This document shows positions 45,433-56,216 of a DNA stretch of 64,000 nucleotides, piece by piece; within the stretch, counting starts at the first letter, position 1; the number at the start of each line of letters is the position of its first letter. The translations under genes were made by a program, and so were the position numbers. Location: positions 21,165,001 through 21,229,000 of the forward strand of contig OX335645.2 in the NCBI GenBank assembly GCA_946894095.1, in the 5' to 3' direction. The DNA comes from Incurvaria masculella. Taxonomy: Eukaryota; Arthropoda; Insecta; Lepidoptera; Incurvariidae. The notes under the pieces are model-generated. The model searched no databases, was not told the origin of the DNA, and was given only the letters and a program-made list of their open reading frames with translations.

Positions 45433-46867
45433 AGCAGGTTTCGAACCCGGCGGAGCTATTCGAACAATTACGTCACCCAAATGATTTCACCATTATATTC
45501 AAATCGATATAATGTCAACTACTAGATGGTGCTGATTTCGCGTATTTATTCTACCCTAAGACATTTTGACTGTAATCAATCTAATTGTTTTGATGTATTT
45601 GTACCTATAACCTCAAATGAGTGTGCAAAGTTATAATCTTCCAAGTCAGAACCGATCATACTACATTTACATAGATCATGAGCACGAATGCAATCTCTTG
45701 ACCAATGCCTGGTATTAATCGCATATCGTACTTGCCTCCTTGAAAAAAACTGGTCTGGCACAGGATAAGTTTTTCCAGGACCCCGCTGCTTATACTTTTT
45801 TATCTTCCTTTGGGACCCTATTGGGTCATCTATATCGGTACTATAGAGAAGTTGGCTACTATATTCGGTGTGGTACCGTACCTATCTCGGCATGGTCACC
45901 TCCCTGTACACATGATGCACCATCTCTCATGTTTCATGGGTACCTATATTTATGTACAATCCGCAACAGAGTAAAGGCAACATTAAATGTTGACATTTGA
46001 GCAGTGCGTGGGTTAGAAAGAGGCCCAGTCACTGCTATAAGGGTGCCCGTCCAAGGACAATTTTGAGGCAATTCATTGCTGGGCAACTGTTGCCAAACAT
46101 AGTGGAACAATAGATGGAGCAATGAAGAGCAACCCCAATACATTTTCGGCAATTATTCCAGCTATATGGAGCGATATTGCTCCACATCGTTCCATACGAT
46201 TCGTGTCGCCGCCGGTGAGTTGTTTATCGAATTGCCTCGTATCTGTGGACTTGCTCGCCACATGTGGGCAAGAATGGTTCCATACTTGTCCATAAACCAT
46301 GTTGCCGCAGGTCTTGATGACGAAATCGACCGATATTGCTACAAGTTGAGCAACTTTAGTTGCCCGTGTACGGGTACCTTAAGCTACAGTGCCGGCTTAT
46401 ACCTATGTTGGGTTATATCACCCGAATGCATAGGTCTAAAGACGAAGAATGGATGAGAATGACTGAAGTAAAGTTTCTTAGCTAGACAATATCTTGTATA
46501 TAGGGGGAGTAATTACAGATTTTGGTGGTGATAAGCATAGGTCACTTCATTTTGTAAAAGCAAAGTGAACATCTACCACTCCTAGGTCGCGGCCTATACG
46601 ACTGCCGCCCCATAAGCTAGGTCACTATGGCCTAAATTCAGCGCTGATAAGCTATGATAAATACATTATTCTCGCACGTATACCTGCCTTCAGATACCTA
46701 GAAACCTGGAGGGGCACCTACATACCACCGATTCAAAGAACGAGTTATGTTGCAGATGTTGTTTATGTTGGACCTGAGCTCTCGGTTGCGTCTTCAAAGA
46801 GCCAATATTCAAAGTATGTAGTTTACGCTGTGGTCGACTGTATGTTCTCCGTGGTGTCACATTTCAG
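45433..46867. other. Unassigned sequence
   Basis: No shared repeat recognised. Open frames at 45,740-46,000 and 46,073-46,456 lack recognisable domains. Confidence 0.4.
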
Positions 46868-46993
46868 GTAGGTAGCGCGAGCCAGAGCGGAGCGCACGCG
46901 CCGCTGCTGGGCACGGCGGCGCGGCGGCGTGTGTGCGCCCGCGTCCGGTGCGGCGGAGCGGCGGCGGCGGAGGCGGCGCGGGTGGCTGCCCCG
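46868..46993 (+). other. GC-rich, exon-like segment (speculative)
   Basis: 126 bp, open throughout in one frame, bounded by an acceptor-like gtgtcacatttcag and a donor-like ccg/gtgagat. Conceptual product is rich in Ala and Arg (GGAAAAEAARVAAP) with no recognised domain. GC-rich DNA also stays open on the minus strand, so splice-site resemblance is the only real argument. It might equally be a GC-rich promoter patch. Confidence 0.2.
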
Positions 46994-47120
46994 GTGAGAT
47001 GAGACGAGGCTTCCTGCGCGGTTGCACGCACCGCCGAGCGCGACGCGCGACGCGCTCGCACACACGCCGCCGGGCGCTATGCCACGACCGTATTCTGATT
47101 AGGACCCCACCAATTACACA

Positions 47121-47441
47121 ACCTGACATGGACGGCTAATACCACAAAACTACCGTTATGATATTAGCCCAATACACCACATTTCCGAAGGAATTGCCGC
47201 TTCAACCATAGTTTCATCCAATGCCGTGGTACAAACCCATTCGGGCTTAATCATCCCACCTAGTAGGGGAAGGGAATCTACAGTTTTACATGGGTTCTGA
47301 ACCATGGAACAGCCGCATTCGTAACGAAATGCACTTATCCAACTCAGAAAGAAAAAGAAAGTGGTGCATGGCCCGGCGAGGATTTGAACCCAGACCTCTC
47401 GGTTGAAAGGCAAGTCCTCTAGCCCCTAGACCACGAGCTGT
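47121..47441 (-). repeat. tRNA-headed SINE with internal deletion
   Basis: Both promoter boxes can be read on minus (plus gatttgaacccagacc and agcccctagaccacgagc). About 50 bases of the body (the ccaggaccttccc and gagcacggctacatt region) are missing between aaggaatt and gccgcttcaacc. Confidence 0.88.
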
Positions 47442-47682
47442 ATGAATCTTTACGTTTATTAATTCAGCTAAATTCACATTCAGCTTCTTTCGGGATATTA
47501 TATATGGGAGAAAGAGAGGAGACGCGAAAACGGCTGGTGACGCGCCGTGGACGCTGCGTGCGTGCAGTGATCTGGCGCGGTGGCTGATGCGTACTTCCTT
47601 CGTATGTGCCGGGCCGGCGGCGCATACCGACTACTAGACCTGCCACCGTCATTGTCATAGGTGACATTCAAATTATAATGTA
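47442..47682. other. Unassigned sequence
   Basis: GC-richer and unassigned; no domain in the short minus-strand frame at 47,464-47,667. Confidence 0.35.
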
Positions 47683-47930
47683 CTAGCGACCCGTCCGGCT
47701 TGCATGGGGTTTTTCACGCAATTTGAAAATTAATATTGCCACAGAATAACGGAATTATTATGTCATCCCATAGTATAGCACGAAGCGAAGTGCCGAAGTA
47801 TGGGATGACATAAGTAAATATATCACTCGCTAGGATATATAAATATTAAAATCGGTGCAGACATTTTGTAGTCCATACCGAACATATACAATTACACACA
47901 TTGAATTTGATATAATCTAGATAAATAGTT
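47683..47930 (-). mobile_element. Helitron-like element, second type
   Basis: On minus it ends ...gacgggtcgCTAG followed by T (plus ctag at 47,683-47,686), preceded by a GC-rich acccca...gggt hairpin-like word. The right edge is set where similarity to common lepidopteran elements fades (tatataatctagat). Contains the hairpin at 47,759-47,812. Confidence 0.55.
47759..47812. repeat. Perfect 14-bp hairpin
   Basis: Arms tatgtcatcccata (47,759-47,772) and tatgggatgacata (47,799-47,812) are exact complements, with a 26-base loop that is itself GC-rich (gcacgaagcgaagtgc). Confidence 0.95.
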
Positions 47931-48044
47931 AATATATTAAACCTAAACAAGTACATTTGAATATAACCGTATAATTTTTAACGATTTCAATATAAAAGAT
48001 ACATATCTCTTGTGCAGCAAAGATGCAGAATATTTTAGTAGTGT

Positions 48045-48207
48045 AAGCATCTTTTTCACCAAGTGCTGATTTATTTTAATCGACACTTAAAGTGTCTTTG
48101 TTACTAAGGTGTTGATTATCTTGTACTGGTATTGATTGCAAGCTGCTCATAAAGGCTCTTAATACGTGGCGATTAAGCTAGTCAGCATTAGGTGAAAAAG
48201 GCCCTAA
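48045..48207. mobile_element. MITE family Y, full copy
   Basis: Both inverted ends are present: left ctttttcaccaagtgctgat, right gtcagcattaggtgaaaaag. The core is the family core in inverse order (gtactggtattgattgcaag). No coding capacity. Confidence 0.85.
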
Positions 48208-48581
48208 TACGAAATTATACTCTGAATTAAAGGAACCAATCATTACTGAAAACTGTACGATTGAAGTTAATAATAAAATGACAGAGATCGTTTAGTTGGC
48301 AGATGTAAATATAATTAAAATAAACAAGGGATGAATAATAGTTTCACTTCAAATGGTTATAATAATAGTCATTATTTATTTCGGATTTGCATATTTTTAT
48401 TATTATTTTATTTATTGTTTCCATATTTGGTTGCAATACATTATGTGTCAAGGCTAACCGGATTAAATCGTGTTTTTAATACAATTTAGATCCAGGGTTA
48501 TTGTACGTCATAAACAAAATATCAATAGGAAACGTGGAAAACTAAAAACTGAGCCTATATCATAAAATAGTTCACATTAAC
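48208..48581. other. Unassigned AT-rich sequence
   Basis: Nothing recognised. Confidence 0.45.
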
Positions 48582-48838
48582 TAAAAACCGGCCAAGTGCA
48601 AGTTGGACTCGCCCACAAACGGTCCTGTACCATCGCACAAGATTAACCACAAAAAATCAGGTTTTTTGTAACGGAGCCCCCTTTAATTTTTATTATTTAT
48701 ATTAATTTTACCTATTTGTTGTTATAGCGGCAAAATAAATACACACTCTGTGAAAATTTCAGCTGCCCACCTATTACAGGTCAAGAGATACAGGCCTGTG
48801 ACAGACGGACGGTTGGACAGATACGGAACCCTAAAAAC
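48582..48838 (+). repeat. ggccaag repeat, copy with short GGAC run
   Basis: Begins aaccggccaagtgcaagttg, keeps ttgttgttatagcggc and cacactctgtgaaaatttc, and ends gatacggaaccctaaaa. The (GGAC)n run is reduced and the ttggcaccctttggg part is missing. Confidence 0.85.
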
Positions 48839-49980
48839 AGTTAGGCATCTCACCTATACAAGGTGGACCATGTGATCCAGATGCGCTGTGGTAGGTCTGG
48901 CAGCGCGCTGCTCTGTGGTCAGGCGAGGCGCGATTGGCTACGCAGCCGGAAGCAGGAAGCTGCTCCGCACCCCAGTGCCGCCACAGCCCGTCGCTGGAAA
49001 AATGGTACATGTTAGGAAAAACCTCTCATGCTTAACGTATATTTAGGTAGTGGAAAATTTCTTTAGAAACTAGTGGCATCACCAATGTCGAGGTAGAATT
49101 TTGAAAACAGAGTTAGATATTGTACCCTTATGTTCTTATTGAACTCTGCACTAAAATGTATATGCAACAAAATATTTAGAAATTTGAAAATTTTGAATTA
49201 AAGATATTTAAGACAAATTTGATAAGATTTAATTCATGTTTTATTATATGTAGCAAATAAGTCTCTCGTAAAGCTCATTCATGGGTTAAATTAAAAGAAA
49301 TATTTCTCAGAAATGAATATTCTATTATTTTTCATAATTTTTAAACCTTTTAATCGTTTCATAAAATCTTGAATCATTGATAAAGAGCCCGCATGACAGG
49401 ACCTGCACTGAAATTACACCGGTTAGTCACAGGTGATTGTGAATCACCAGAGACGCTGATTTCAAGTTTGACTTTTAGACACGCATTCGTTCTTGAGCTA
49501 CCAGGTAAATAAATTAGTACGATTTCACTCAAACTGAGATGTCAGGACGAGTCGGAAAACCGAGAAATATTCAATACAATACACATTTGTCAAAGTACGC
49601 GAGACAACTTTCACCGCCTTCCCTGCGACGTTGGCGGCACGGCACGGCAGAGACGGCAAACGTCCTGAGAGAGCATTCGTCGCGCGTGGTCGCGGCTACA
49701 GCGCGGCGGCGGCGGCGGCGTGACCCCGCGCACGACGGCCATACCAACAGACGTAGCTCGAATGCGCTTAGGTCGACGGATATGTCGACTTTCAAGTATA
49801 ATTTAATTGTATGCTATTTTATAGAGAACCGAACAGCGATTGGCAACTACTTTGTGCCAAATAATTCTGAAGCCGACATGATACAATTTATATACTGTTT
49901 GGTTAGAAGGGAATACGACTATACCTAAATTGGTTGTACCTTGTACAACCTAAGTACAATCTGTTATAGTTTTTTTATAA
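48839..49980. other. Unassigned sequence with GC-rich patch at 49,610-49,760
   Basis: Includes a 129-codon plus-strand frame (49,539-49,928) with an Arg-rich stretch at its GC-rich centre and no recognised domain, and a GC-rich stretch at 48,880-49,000. I do not call a gene. Confidence 0.35.
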
Positions 49981-50749
49981 TCTATACTAATAATAAATCT
50001 GTAAGGGGTTTTCATGGAGTAAGTTGCTTTGTTTTATAAGATACTTCGTTTGTAGACTTTATGTATGATACTAAAACTAAATTCTGATTTTAGTAATCAG
50101 TTCTGTATGTATGTATGTATGTTCTTTCATAACTCTTAAACCGATTATCCGAATTAGATGAAACTTAGTACACGAACATTTAACTACCCATTTAATAAGG
50201 ATAGGCTAAATAAAATTCAATTCCGCTTACGCTAAGATGTGGCTGTCATACAACTTGCAATGCTCAGCTCGGCTCGGCGAGATACGCTTCATTACTAGAG
50301 AGGTGAGAAGAGAGTGTTAAATTCTTAGCTCGCAAAGCTACTTACCCGATTTATATACGTATTTTATCAACGTATAGCATATCTGGGAGCAGTCAGGTTC
50401 GGGATTGGTTACCGTTTTCGATGTTGAGGCTGGCTGTGGGTTGAAGTCCACGCAAAACTTACCTGCGTTACACGTTACTAGGTAAGCAATGTAGCAGTGC
50501 AAGTGCAGAAAGGTTCTGGCGACAAATGCAAATAGCCACCAAATGTCAACGAAGCTCTAAATGGGAATTATTGGATGTTTCTCATTAAATCATGCTATTT
50601 CGATTCAAACGATCTTCACTAAATTTGATAGATGGATGCATTGTCCTGGACCAGTTTGACCCTATTTTGGACCAGTCATGTGGTCTACTTTTTATCCATG
50701 AAACAATTTAGCCGACACTAACCCGAGCGGAGCCGGGTACCGCAGCTAG
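49981..50749 (+). mobile_element. Non-autonomous Helitron, 769 bp
   Basis: Starts TC (tctatactaataataaatc) right after an A and ends CTAG right before a T, the A/T insertion site of Helitrons. Eight bases before CTAG lies an 18-base hairpin (50,721-50,738, acccg...cgggt). No Rep/helicase frame, so rolling-circle proteins must come from another copy. The interior includes a (gtat)n run at 50,105-50,121 and, at 50,425-50,540, a degraded SINE segment (gttgaggctggctgtggg, tgtagcagtgcaagtgcag, aaaggttctggc). Confidence 0.92.
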
Positions 50750-51335
50750 TAAATTAAATTTCTTCTTACAGTGCTGCAAGTTGCAGAAGTTGTTTTTAAT
50801 GGCATCCCCGGACTTATGACCATCTAATAAAAGGCGAGTCCATGGTTACTTGAAAATAAGTGATTACTTTAAGTATGACTGGGTTTTATCACGTATTTAT
50901 TCATTTAATTGCAGTTTTAGGATAGTTGAATTTCACATAGCTTTTAGTTAATCAAATAAATTATATATATTAAAGTTTTGCGGAAAATTGGTTAAATTGG
51001 GGGCGTGGCAGCTAGATGAAGAGTCGACCTAAGCGGCGTCGACCTAAGGTGGCGCGGCGAGGGCGCGGTCGCGGTGTGGCGGGAGGAGGGGGGGGGGTGA
51101 GGCGGGGACGCGCTCCGTGACCCCACGCACGACTGCGACGAGGTTACGACAGTTTTTCTACAAATCGCCGTGAAATCTTCCCGCTAGACGTCGTGCACTC
51201 GCCGCCGCCGCCGCTAGAAAGTGCGGTTGCGCTGCGCTGCTTTCAGTACGCCGAGGTAGAACTCTTTCGATTTACGAAAGCACAAGGGGTCAGAGGTAGG
51301 CGGCGCGGGAGAAGGTCGGTTCAGCACAGATTATA
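50750..51335. other. Unassigned sequence with GC-rich island at 51,050-51,250
   Basis: Strongly GC-rich with a long G-run (ggaggagggggggggg) and cgccgccgccgc. Possible promoter-like CpG DNA; no frame or domain supports a gene. Confidence 0.4.
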
Positions 51336-51608
51336 CAAAAAAGCGGTCTAGTGCAAGTCGGACTCGCCACCAAGGGTTCCGTACCATCGTACAAGATTTA
51401 AGGCAACAAAGTCACGTTTTTTGAATAGGGTCCTTTAATTTTTTTTTTTTTTTGTTAACAACAAATAGGCGGCAAAATAAATACACACTCAGTGAAAATT
51501 TCAGCTGCCTACCTATTACTGTTCATGAGATACAGCCCTGTGACAGACGAACGGACGGACGGACGGACAGCGGAGGCTTAGTAATAGGATCGGAACGGAA
51601 CCCTAAAA
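51336..51608 (+). repeat. ggccaag repeat, internally shortened
   Basis: Begins aagcggtctagtgcaagtcg, then agggttccgtaccatcg, a T-run, aacaaataggcggcaaaa, the (GGAC)n run, and ends ggaacggaaccctaaaat. Confidence 0.85.
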
Positions 51609-51669
51609 TCTCGATTTTCCTTCCTCCGACCTTCTTCTTCCACCGGTCCCTCTGCATTTTTGACTTGTG

Positions 51670-51900
51670 ATGTGACTGGACATGGATTACTAATACCACA
51701 CATTCTGTCATGATATTAGCCCAACAGATCACTTGGAAACTGTGTGCCATAATAGCTTAGCTATATCGAACTATATAGAAAATACGGACAATTTTTATTT
51801 CCGATACGACCATTGATCATTCAATACGATGGTACCAACCTGGGCGGAATTAACCTTACAGCCTTGTAAGTAAAGTAGGGAAAAATATTTTAACATTTTA
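51670..51900 (-). repeat. SINE 3' half
   Basis: The words atgtgactggacatggatta, ctgtcatgatattagcccaa, aaatacggacaatttttatt, gatggtaccaacctggg and ccttgtaagtaaag are the minus-strand body. Head missing. Confidence 0.75.
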
Positions 51901-52299
51901 ATCCCAAACACGAACGACTTAGTCCCCTATTACATGCAACGGAAGAAATTAATCCCTTGTGTTTTATAATTTAGCATACAAAAATATTCACTTTGTCTCC
52001 CCGACACCATAAATTAGGAGTTTTGGAAAATTAATTAAAAATTAAAGTTGGATCCTTTGAATCTACAGTTATTTTTGTACTACCTGCCTACTAATTAAAT
52101 AAAAAGACTTCCTCACGCCATTTTTGCACAACTTGTAACCGGTTAGGTTAGGTAAGAACATAATATTACTGCGTGTATGAGCAGAGTGCAATTAGAATTG
52201 GTCCACCGCCGATGGTGTACTTACATCATTGAGTATAGAAAGACGGGAGTCGTACTGGAAACTCTCTGTATAGTGTCAGTGTAGCCACGTTCTAGTAAT
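51901..52299. other. Unassigned AT-rich sequence
   Basis: Contains ggttaggttagg, two telomere-like words (52,141-52,152). Nothing else recognised. Confidence 0.4.
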
Positions 52300-52435
52300 A
52301 ATGCACTGGAGGTAATAAGTTCGCTTACGAATTCAGAATGCGATGATCGAATGTTCGTTGCATTAAATGAGGTCCGTTGCAGTTCTTACGTGTCGTTGGA
52401 ACTCGAGAACTTCATAAATTTACTCCCCAGGTGAA
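52300..52435 (-). repeat. Dispersed repeat family X, copy 3
   Basis: The words gaatgttcgttgcattaaat, agttcttacgtgtcgttgg and aactcgagaacttc are the reverse complement of the family at 38.1 kb. Confidence 0.6.
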
Positions 52436-53149
52436 CAGGCAAGGAAATAATTAAATCTGTTACAATATGCAACTAAACCGCATATGTCATCACTCAGTTG
52501 CGCCTGTTACCGCGGTGAGTTCATTTACAATGATAACCCCCTGGAGTGAGAGAGTTCGTAGGGGAACTGACTGAACGGCGCTACCTTCAGTGTACGGTGA
52601 TATTGCTAAAGCGTTTCGATCGCCACTGCCGTTCATCCTTTATCGACGACTCACAAACAGTACTTACCCTCACTAGCACCGCCGATATAACGGACAGATT
52701 ATCTCCGAAGCACGAGTACCAACTAAATGGATCCGAAATTCTATCGTTTTTCTCCAACAACGGGGTCGTGACTTGCAGCGTGGCGCGACGTCTCGACGCG
52801 CGCCGCCACGCCGCCGGACGCCGCGACACGCCGCGACACGCCGCTCTCCGCTCCGGACAGTTGACAAATTACAGCAAATGACAGCGAGATTATTCGCCGC
52901 AACAGATTTTGGCTGCGTAGTGGTTGGAAATTGTTTTCGGTTTAACTTTCAGTACTGTGCGTGCTAATTAAAAAGAATACGTAGGCTTTTCTTTACTTTA
53001 ACTTACGACATTGTAATAATAATTCTCTGGTACCACTTCGACGAAAATAGTTTTGGAAATTATCGTGCTGCTCTGCCTTCGTTTGAGTTTGAATTTGAAG
53101 ATATATTGTGTATTTATTTATAATTTAAAAACCGTTAAAGATCGTTTTA
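52436..53149. other. Unassigned sequence with GC-rich patch
   Basis: Bases 52,770-52,860 are GC-rich with a small tandem word (ccgcgacacg). Open frames at 52,546-52,881 on both strands have no recognised domain. Confidence 0.35.
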
Positions 53150-53262
53150 AACCGTGAGGCTGGCCGTGGTTGAAATTCAACGTAAGACTGTAGGTCCTTA
53201 CTTGGGGTTAATCCCGCCTGAGCTGGTATTATTGTTATGTTATGGAATATAATATATATTAT
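53150..53262 (+). repeat. SINE body fragment
   Basis: The words gtgaggctggccgtggttg, cgtaagactgtaggtcc and ggttaatcccgcctgagc match the junction and body of the 5S-headed type. Confidence 0.6.
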
Positions 53263-53267
53263 ATTCC
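53244..53267. repeat. 24-bp perfect AT palindrome
   Basis: Self-complementary sequence starting ggaatataatat, with no loop. Overlaps the end of the SINE fragment. Confidence 0.95.
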
Positions 53268-53329
53268 GCGTTCAATAAAAATAAGGTAATTCAGTAATAC
53301 CCACTGAAGATAAAATAAAGGAGAAGTGG

Positions 53330-53600
53330 CATGTTGTCAAAATCGCGACTCCACCGTATGGATAAAGTGTTAAAAAGAATTGTTAGGGAAGCTGGCCGCG
53401 TCGTTTGCTACACAATCCAAACATCGCGACCACGCGCGAATGCTTCCGAAATGCGTTAGCCAAGTCAGTTCTCACACACACGCACCCTCCAATGTGTCTG
53501 CCGACTATGTTTACGTGTGGCATGGATTGATAGTTTTATACAATTATTTAGAGAGCGGACCTCAAAATAGGCGCGCTAGATAAAATAAGAAATAAAATTG
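53330..53600 (+). repeat. Dispersed repeat family Q, copy 2
   Basis: The words aatcgcgactccaccgtatg, ccgactatgtttacgtgtg and ggcgcgctagat match 29.3-29.8 kb in order. Confidence 0.45.
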
Positions 53601-53861
53601 ACATGTTTTTATTGACCTAAAAAAAAGCCGTGAAATTAAGATGATAATTTACAATGCTATATGAGATGGTGGCCCATAACCATGTATGCACCCTGCTCCC
53701 TAAACTAGCCTACTGATTATTTGTACTAAAGAGAGCAGTAGGTATTCCTCGATAATTTAATTTAAGCGGGTAGGACATTTCTAGTAACTGTTAAGTATTT
53801 CAAGTAAAGCTTTTTTTAAAATGAAATTACAGTATTCGCTTATACATTCTATGAGTTTGGA

Positions 53862-54050
53862 GTGGTGAGTCTTGGAGTTTGGAGCCCAGACGCCAAAAAT
53901 CTAGTAAAAGAGCTTGGTAGATTGCTCATTGAGGCGTCTGGGGACAAACGTGCGCCCAGTTATCTTAGGCAGAAGATCAGCCTAGCCATTCAGCGGGGGA
54001 ACGCGGCCTCCGTCATTGGCACGTTGCTGGAGGAATATTTTAATCTTTAG
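53862..54050 (+). CDS. Coding-like fragment of unknown function (62 codons)
   Basis: An open frame whose product (VWSPDAKNLVKELGRLLIEA, YLRQKISLAIQRGNAASVIG, TLLEEYF) has the amphipathic, charged look of a real helical protein rather than a chance frame. It is also GC-richer than its AT-rich flanks. The ATG is probably not the true start: similarity in character seems to begin around residue 5, and the frame ends in a stop after YFNL. I do not recognise a family with confidence. A remnant of a retroelement protein or one exon of a gene are both possible. No splice sites were established. Confidence 0.35.
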   Translation: MVSLGVWSPDAKNLVKELGRLLIEASGDKRAPSYLRQKISLAIQRGNAASVIGTLLEEYFNL

Positions 54051-54652
54051 TTATATTTAATTCCTTTTTGTTTATTATTCCGATTATATCATACCTGTAT
54101 CTTTGAAATAAATCATTACCATTTTTATGACATATAAAGTTTATGTTAGCAACGTTGGTGAATTAATTGTAAAAATGAAAATTAGGGTTCATGCGTGAGG
54201 CTGTGTGTGACTGTATTAGAAATAGGGTGTGTGCATCGTGCATGGAAAATCTCGTTCCTTTCTCATCTGAGTAATACTTATATTCTGAAAATATGATGTC
54301 TCCGTTGTAACTTATATACAACAACTTAATTGCTCAAGACGTTACAAAGGAATGGAGCCAGGCTGAAATTTTTGTATTTCGGTCATGTAAACAGGCTCGT
54401 TCTTACAATTACTATTTCGGTCCTACTCCGGCAGCTGTACTGAAGCGGCGAAGTTGCATAACTTTATTGCGCAATCGAGCCTTTCTAAAGCAACAACGTT
54501 TATTTTTTTCAATTTTCAGCTTAGGAACTTACCGGTTAGGCTATATTCCTGTACAAAGGTCAGGATGCCTTAGCGTAAACACTCACGTTGAGTTGTTACG
54601 AATTTATTCAACACTCTGGTATTACAAATTGAAGGCAAACGTATACATGTCA
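54051..54652. other. Unassigned AT-rich sequence
   Basis: Nothing recognised. An aataaa-like word (54,106-54,111) lies about 55 bases after the stop of the preceding frame. Confidence 0.4.
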
Positions 54653-55004
54653 ACCTCGGTAGCCTAGTGGCGCGACGCCTTGCGATTCGAAAAGCTGGGT
54701 GAAGCGCCTCTGAGCGCGGTTGGGTTCTGGATGGGTGACCATTTCAACCGTTGAGGCTGGCCGTCGTTCGGATTCCACGTAAAACTGTAGGTCCCCCCTT
54801 CCTTACTTTATAGGTGGAAGGGTTAATCCAACCGGGTTGGTATTATCGAATTGAATGAACGATGGTCGATGCGGCAATGGAAATTGTCCGTGTTTTCCAT
54901 CCAGTTCATTGTAGCCGAGCAAATAATAAGGAAGGTCCTGGCATGGTACCTAGTTCCCATGTCGTTTGTTAGGCATTAACCATCCATGTCTAGTTCTAAT
55001 TAAA
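54653..55004 (+). repeat. 5S-headed SINE, full length, older subtype
   Basis: Head cctcggtagcctagtggcgc and gccttgcgattcgaaaagct, then a 5S-like segment at 54,701-54,740 (ggttctggatgggtgacc), then ggctggccgtcgttcgg and the body to gccttaaccatcc-type end. It differs from the 13-22 kb copies in the first 50 bases of the head. Confidence 0.85.
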
Positions 55005-55113
55005 CTGTATTTAGTACCAGTCCAAACCGATATGGATCTAGATATTCGTTTTTTTTTCCAAATTGGAATACCCAACACGTGCAATAAAAAGGTTTTTCTT
55101 TTTTTATTTCATA

Positions 55114-55982
55114 CTAGCTGCGGTACCCGGCTCCGCTCGGGTCAATGTCGTGTTGGACTGATTTCGGTCTGAATTCCCAAACTGAACCCACCAAAAGGCT
55201 GGTCCAGGACTATGTTTCCATCTACCAAATTTAATCAAAATCGTTTACACCGATATGGCATGATTAAATAAACATCGACATATTCCCATTTAGAGCAACG
55301 TAAATATGTGGGAGCTAATTTTCAAAGCATGTGCGGCCAGACCCTTACTGCACTGGCACTGCTACATAGAAATTGATACAAAACCAACAAAGGCGGGATT
55401 GACCACCTTCCTTACGTTTACACAGTTTTATGACGGGCGAGTGGTTCGAAGTTATCGCTCTACATGATATCGTGGAACTTTCTGTAGGCCTTTTTAACAC
55501 TTAAAATTTTCAAGTACATAGTTTTCATTTTTCTCTTAAGGTTTGTATTAAATATTTAAAAATTACCTACGCAATCCTTGGTCGTTAATCGCTCCTTATA
55601 TTAATGAAAACCGTATCAAAAAGTTCGTTGCGTGGCTTAGAAGAAGTAAACGAAGAAATATAGGTAGATAGTGATTACCCCCCAAGCCGCCCCGCCTCGG
55701 GGCATTTCAGTTTGTATGACAGCTACATCTTAACGTAAGCGGAACTCAATTATATATAGCCTATCCTGTGTCCCGTATATTTACATATACGTGTAGTAAG
55801 TTTCATCGAATTCGGATAATCGGTTTAAGAGTTATGGAGGAACATACATACATACATACAGAACTGATTTCTAAAAATCATCAATTTAGTCTTAGTATCA
55901 TACATAAAGTCTACGTAAGTATCTTAGAAAACAAAGCAACTTACTCCATGAACACCCCTTACAGATTTATTATTAGTATAGA
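55114..55982 (-). mobile_element. Non-autonomous Helitron, 869 bp
   Basis: Inverse-orientation relative of the 50.0 kb element. Minus strand starts TC tatactaataataaat (plus edge 55,982), ends with the acccgagcggagccgggt hairpin, accgcag and CTAG (plus 55,114-55,117), with A and T host bases outside. The (cata)n run lies at 55,842-55,860. The interior also carries a degraded SINE segment (plus ctgcactggcactgctac). Confidence 0.92.
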
Positions 55983-56084
55983 TTTCTACACAGATATATT
56001 AATACATGGACGGGCAATTTAGTGTATCCCTAAAATGCCTGCACTATTCAATGGTGTAAACCTGTGGTATCGAAGAGCTCAGCG

Positions 56085-56216
56085 AAATTTCTATAACCGA
56101 TTTGTAACTCGTAATAGGGCCTCTGGTCAACCGTCATGGTTTTCACAGTCCCCCGAGAAACTTTCAAATCTAACCTTACTTTCTGTTAGGTGAGGGCCTG
56201 GCGTACGCCATATGTC
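56085..56216 (+). repeat. LINE C-terminus/3' UTR fragment
   Basis: The words caaccgtcatggttttcaca and ggcctggcgtacgccatatg match the 3' end of the LINE family at 16.7 kb. Confidence 0.5.

Noticed and set aside
45990..46450. Possible repeat or gene on the minus strand
   Set aside because: Words such as ggagcgatattgctccac hint at structure, but no second copy in the window and no domain could be shown.
46823..47139. Overlapping open frames on both strands
   Set aside because: High GC content removes stop codons in every frame; Arg/Ala/Pro-rich products have no domain. Only the splice-bounded segment was kept, as speculative.
49539..49928. A 129-codon plus-strand frame
   Set aside because: Ends in AT-rich sequence just before the Helitron, the middle is an Arg run from cggcgg repeats, and a minus frame overlaps it; no support for a gene.
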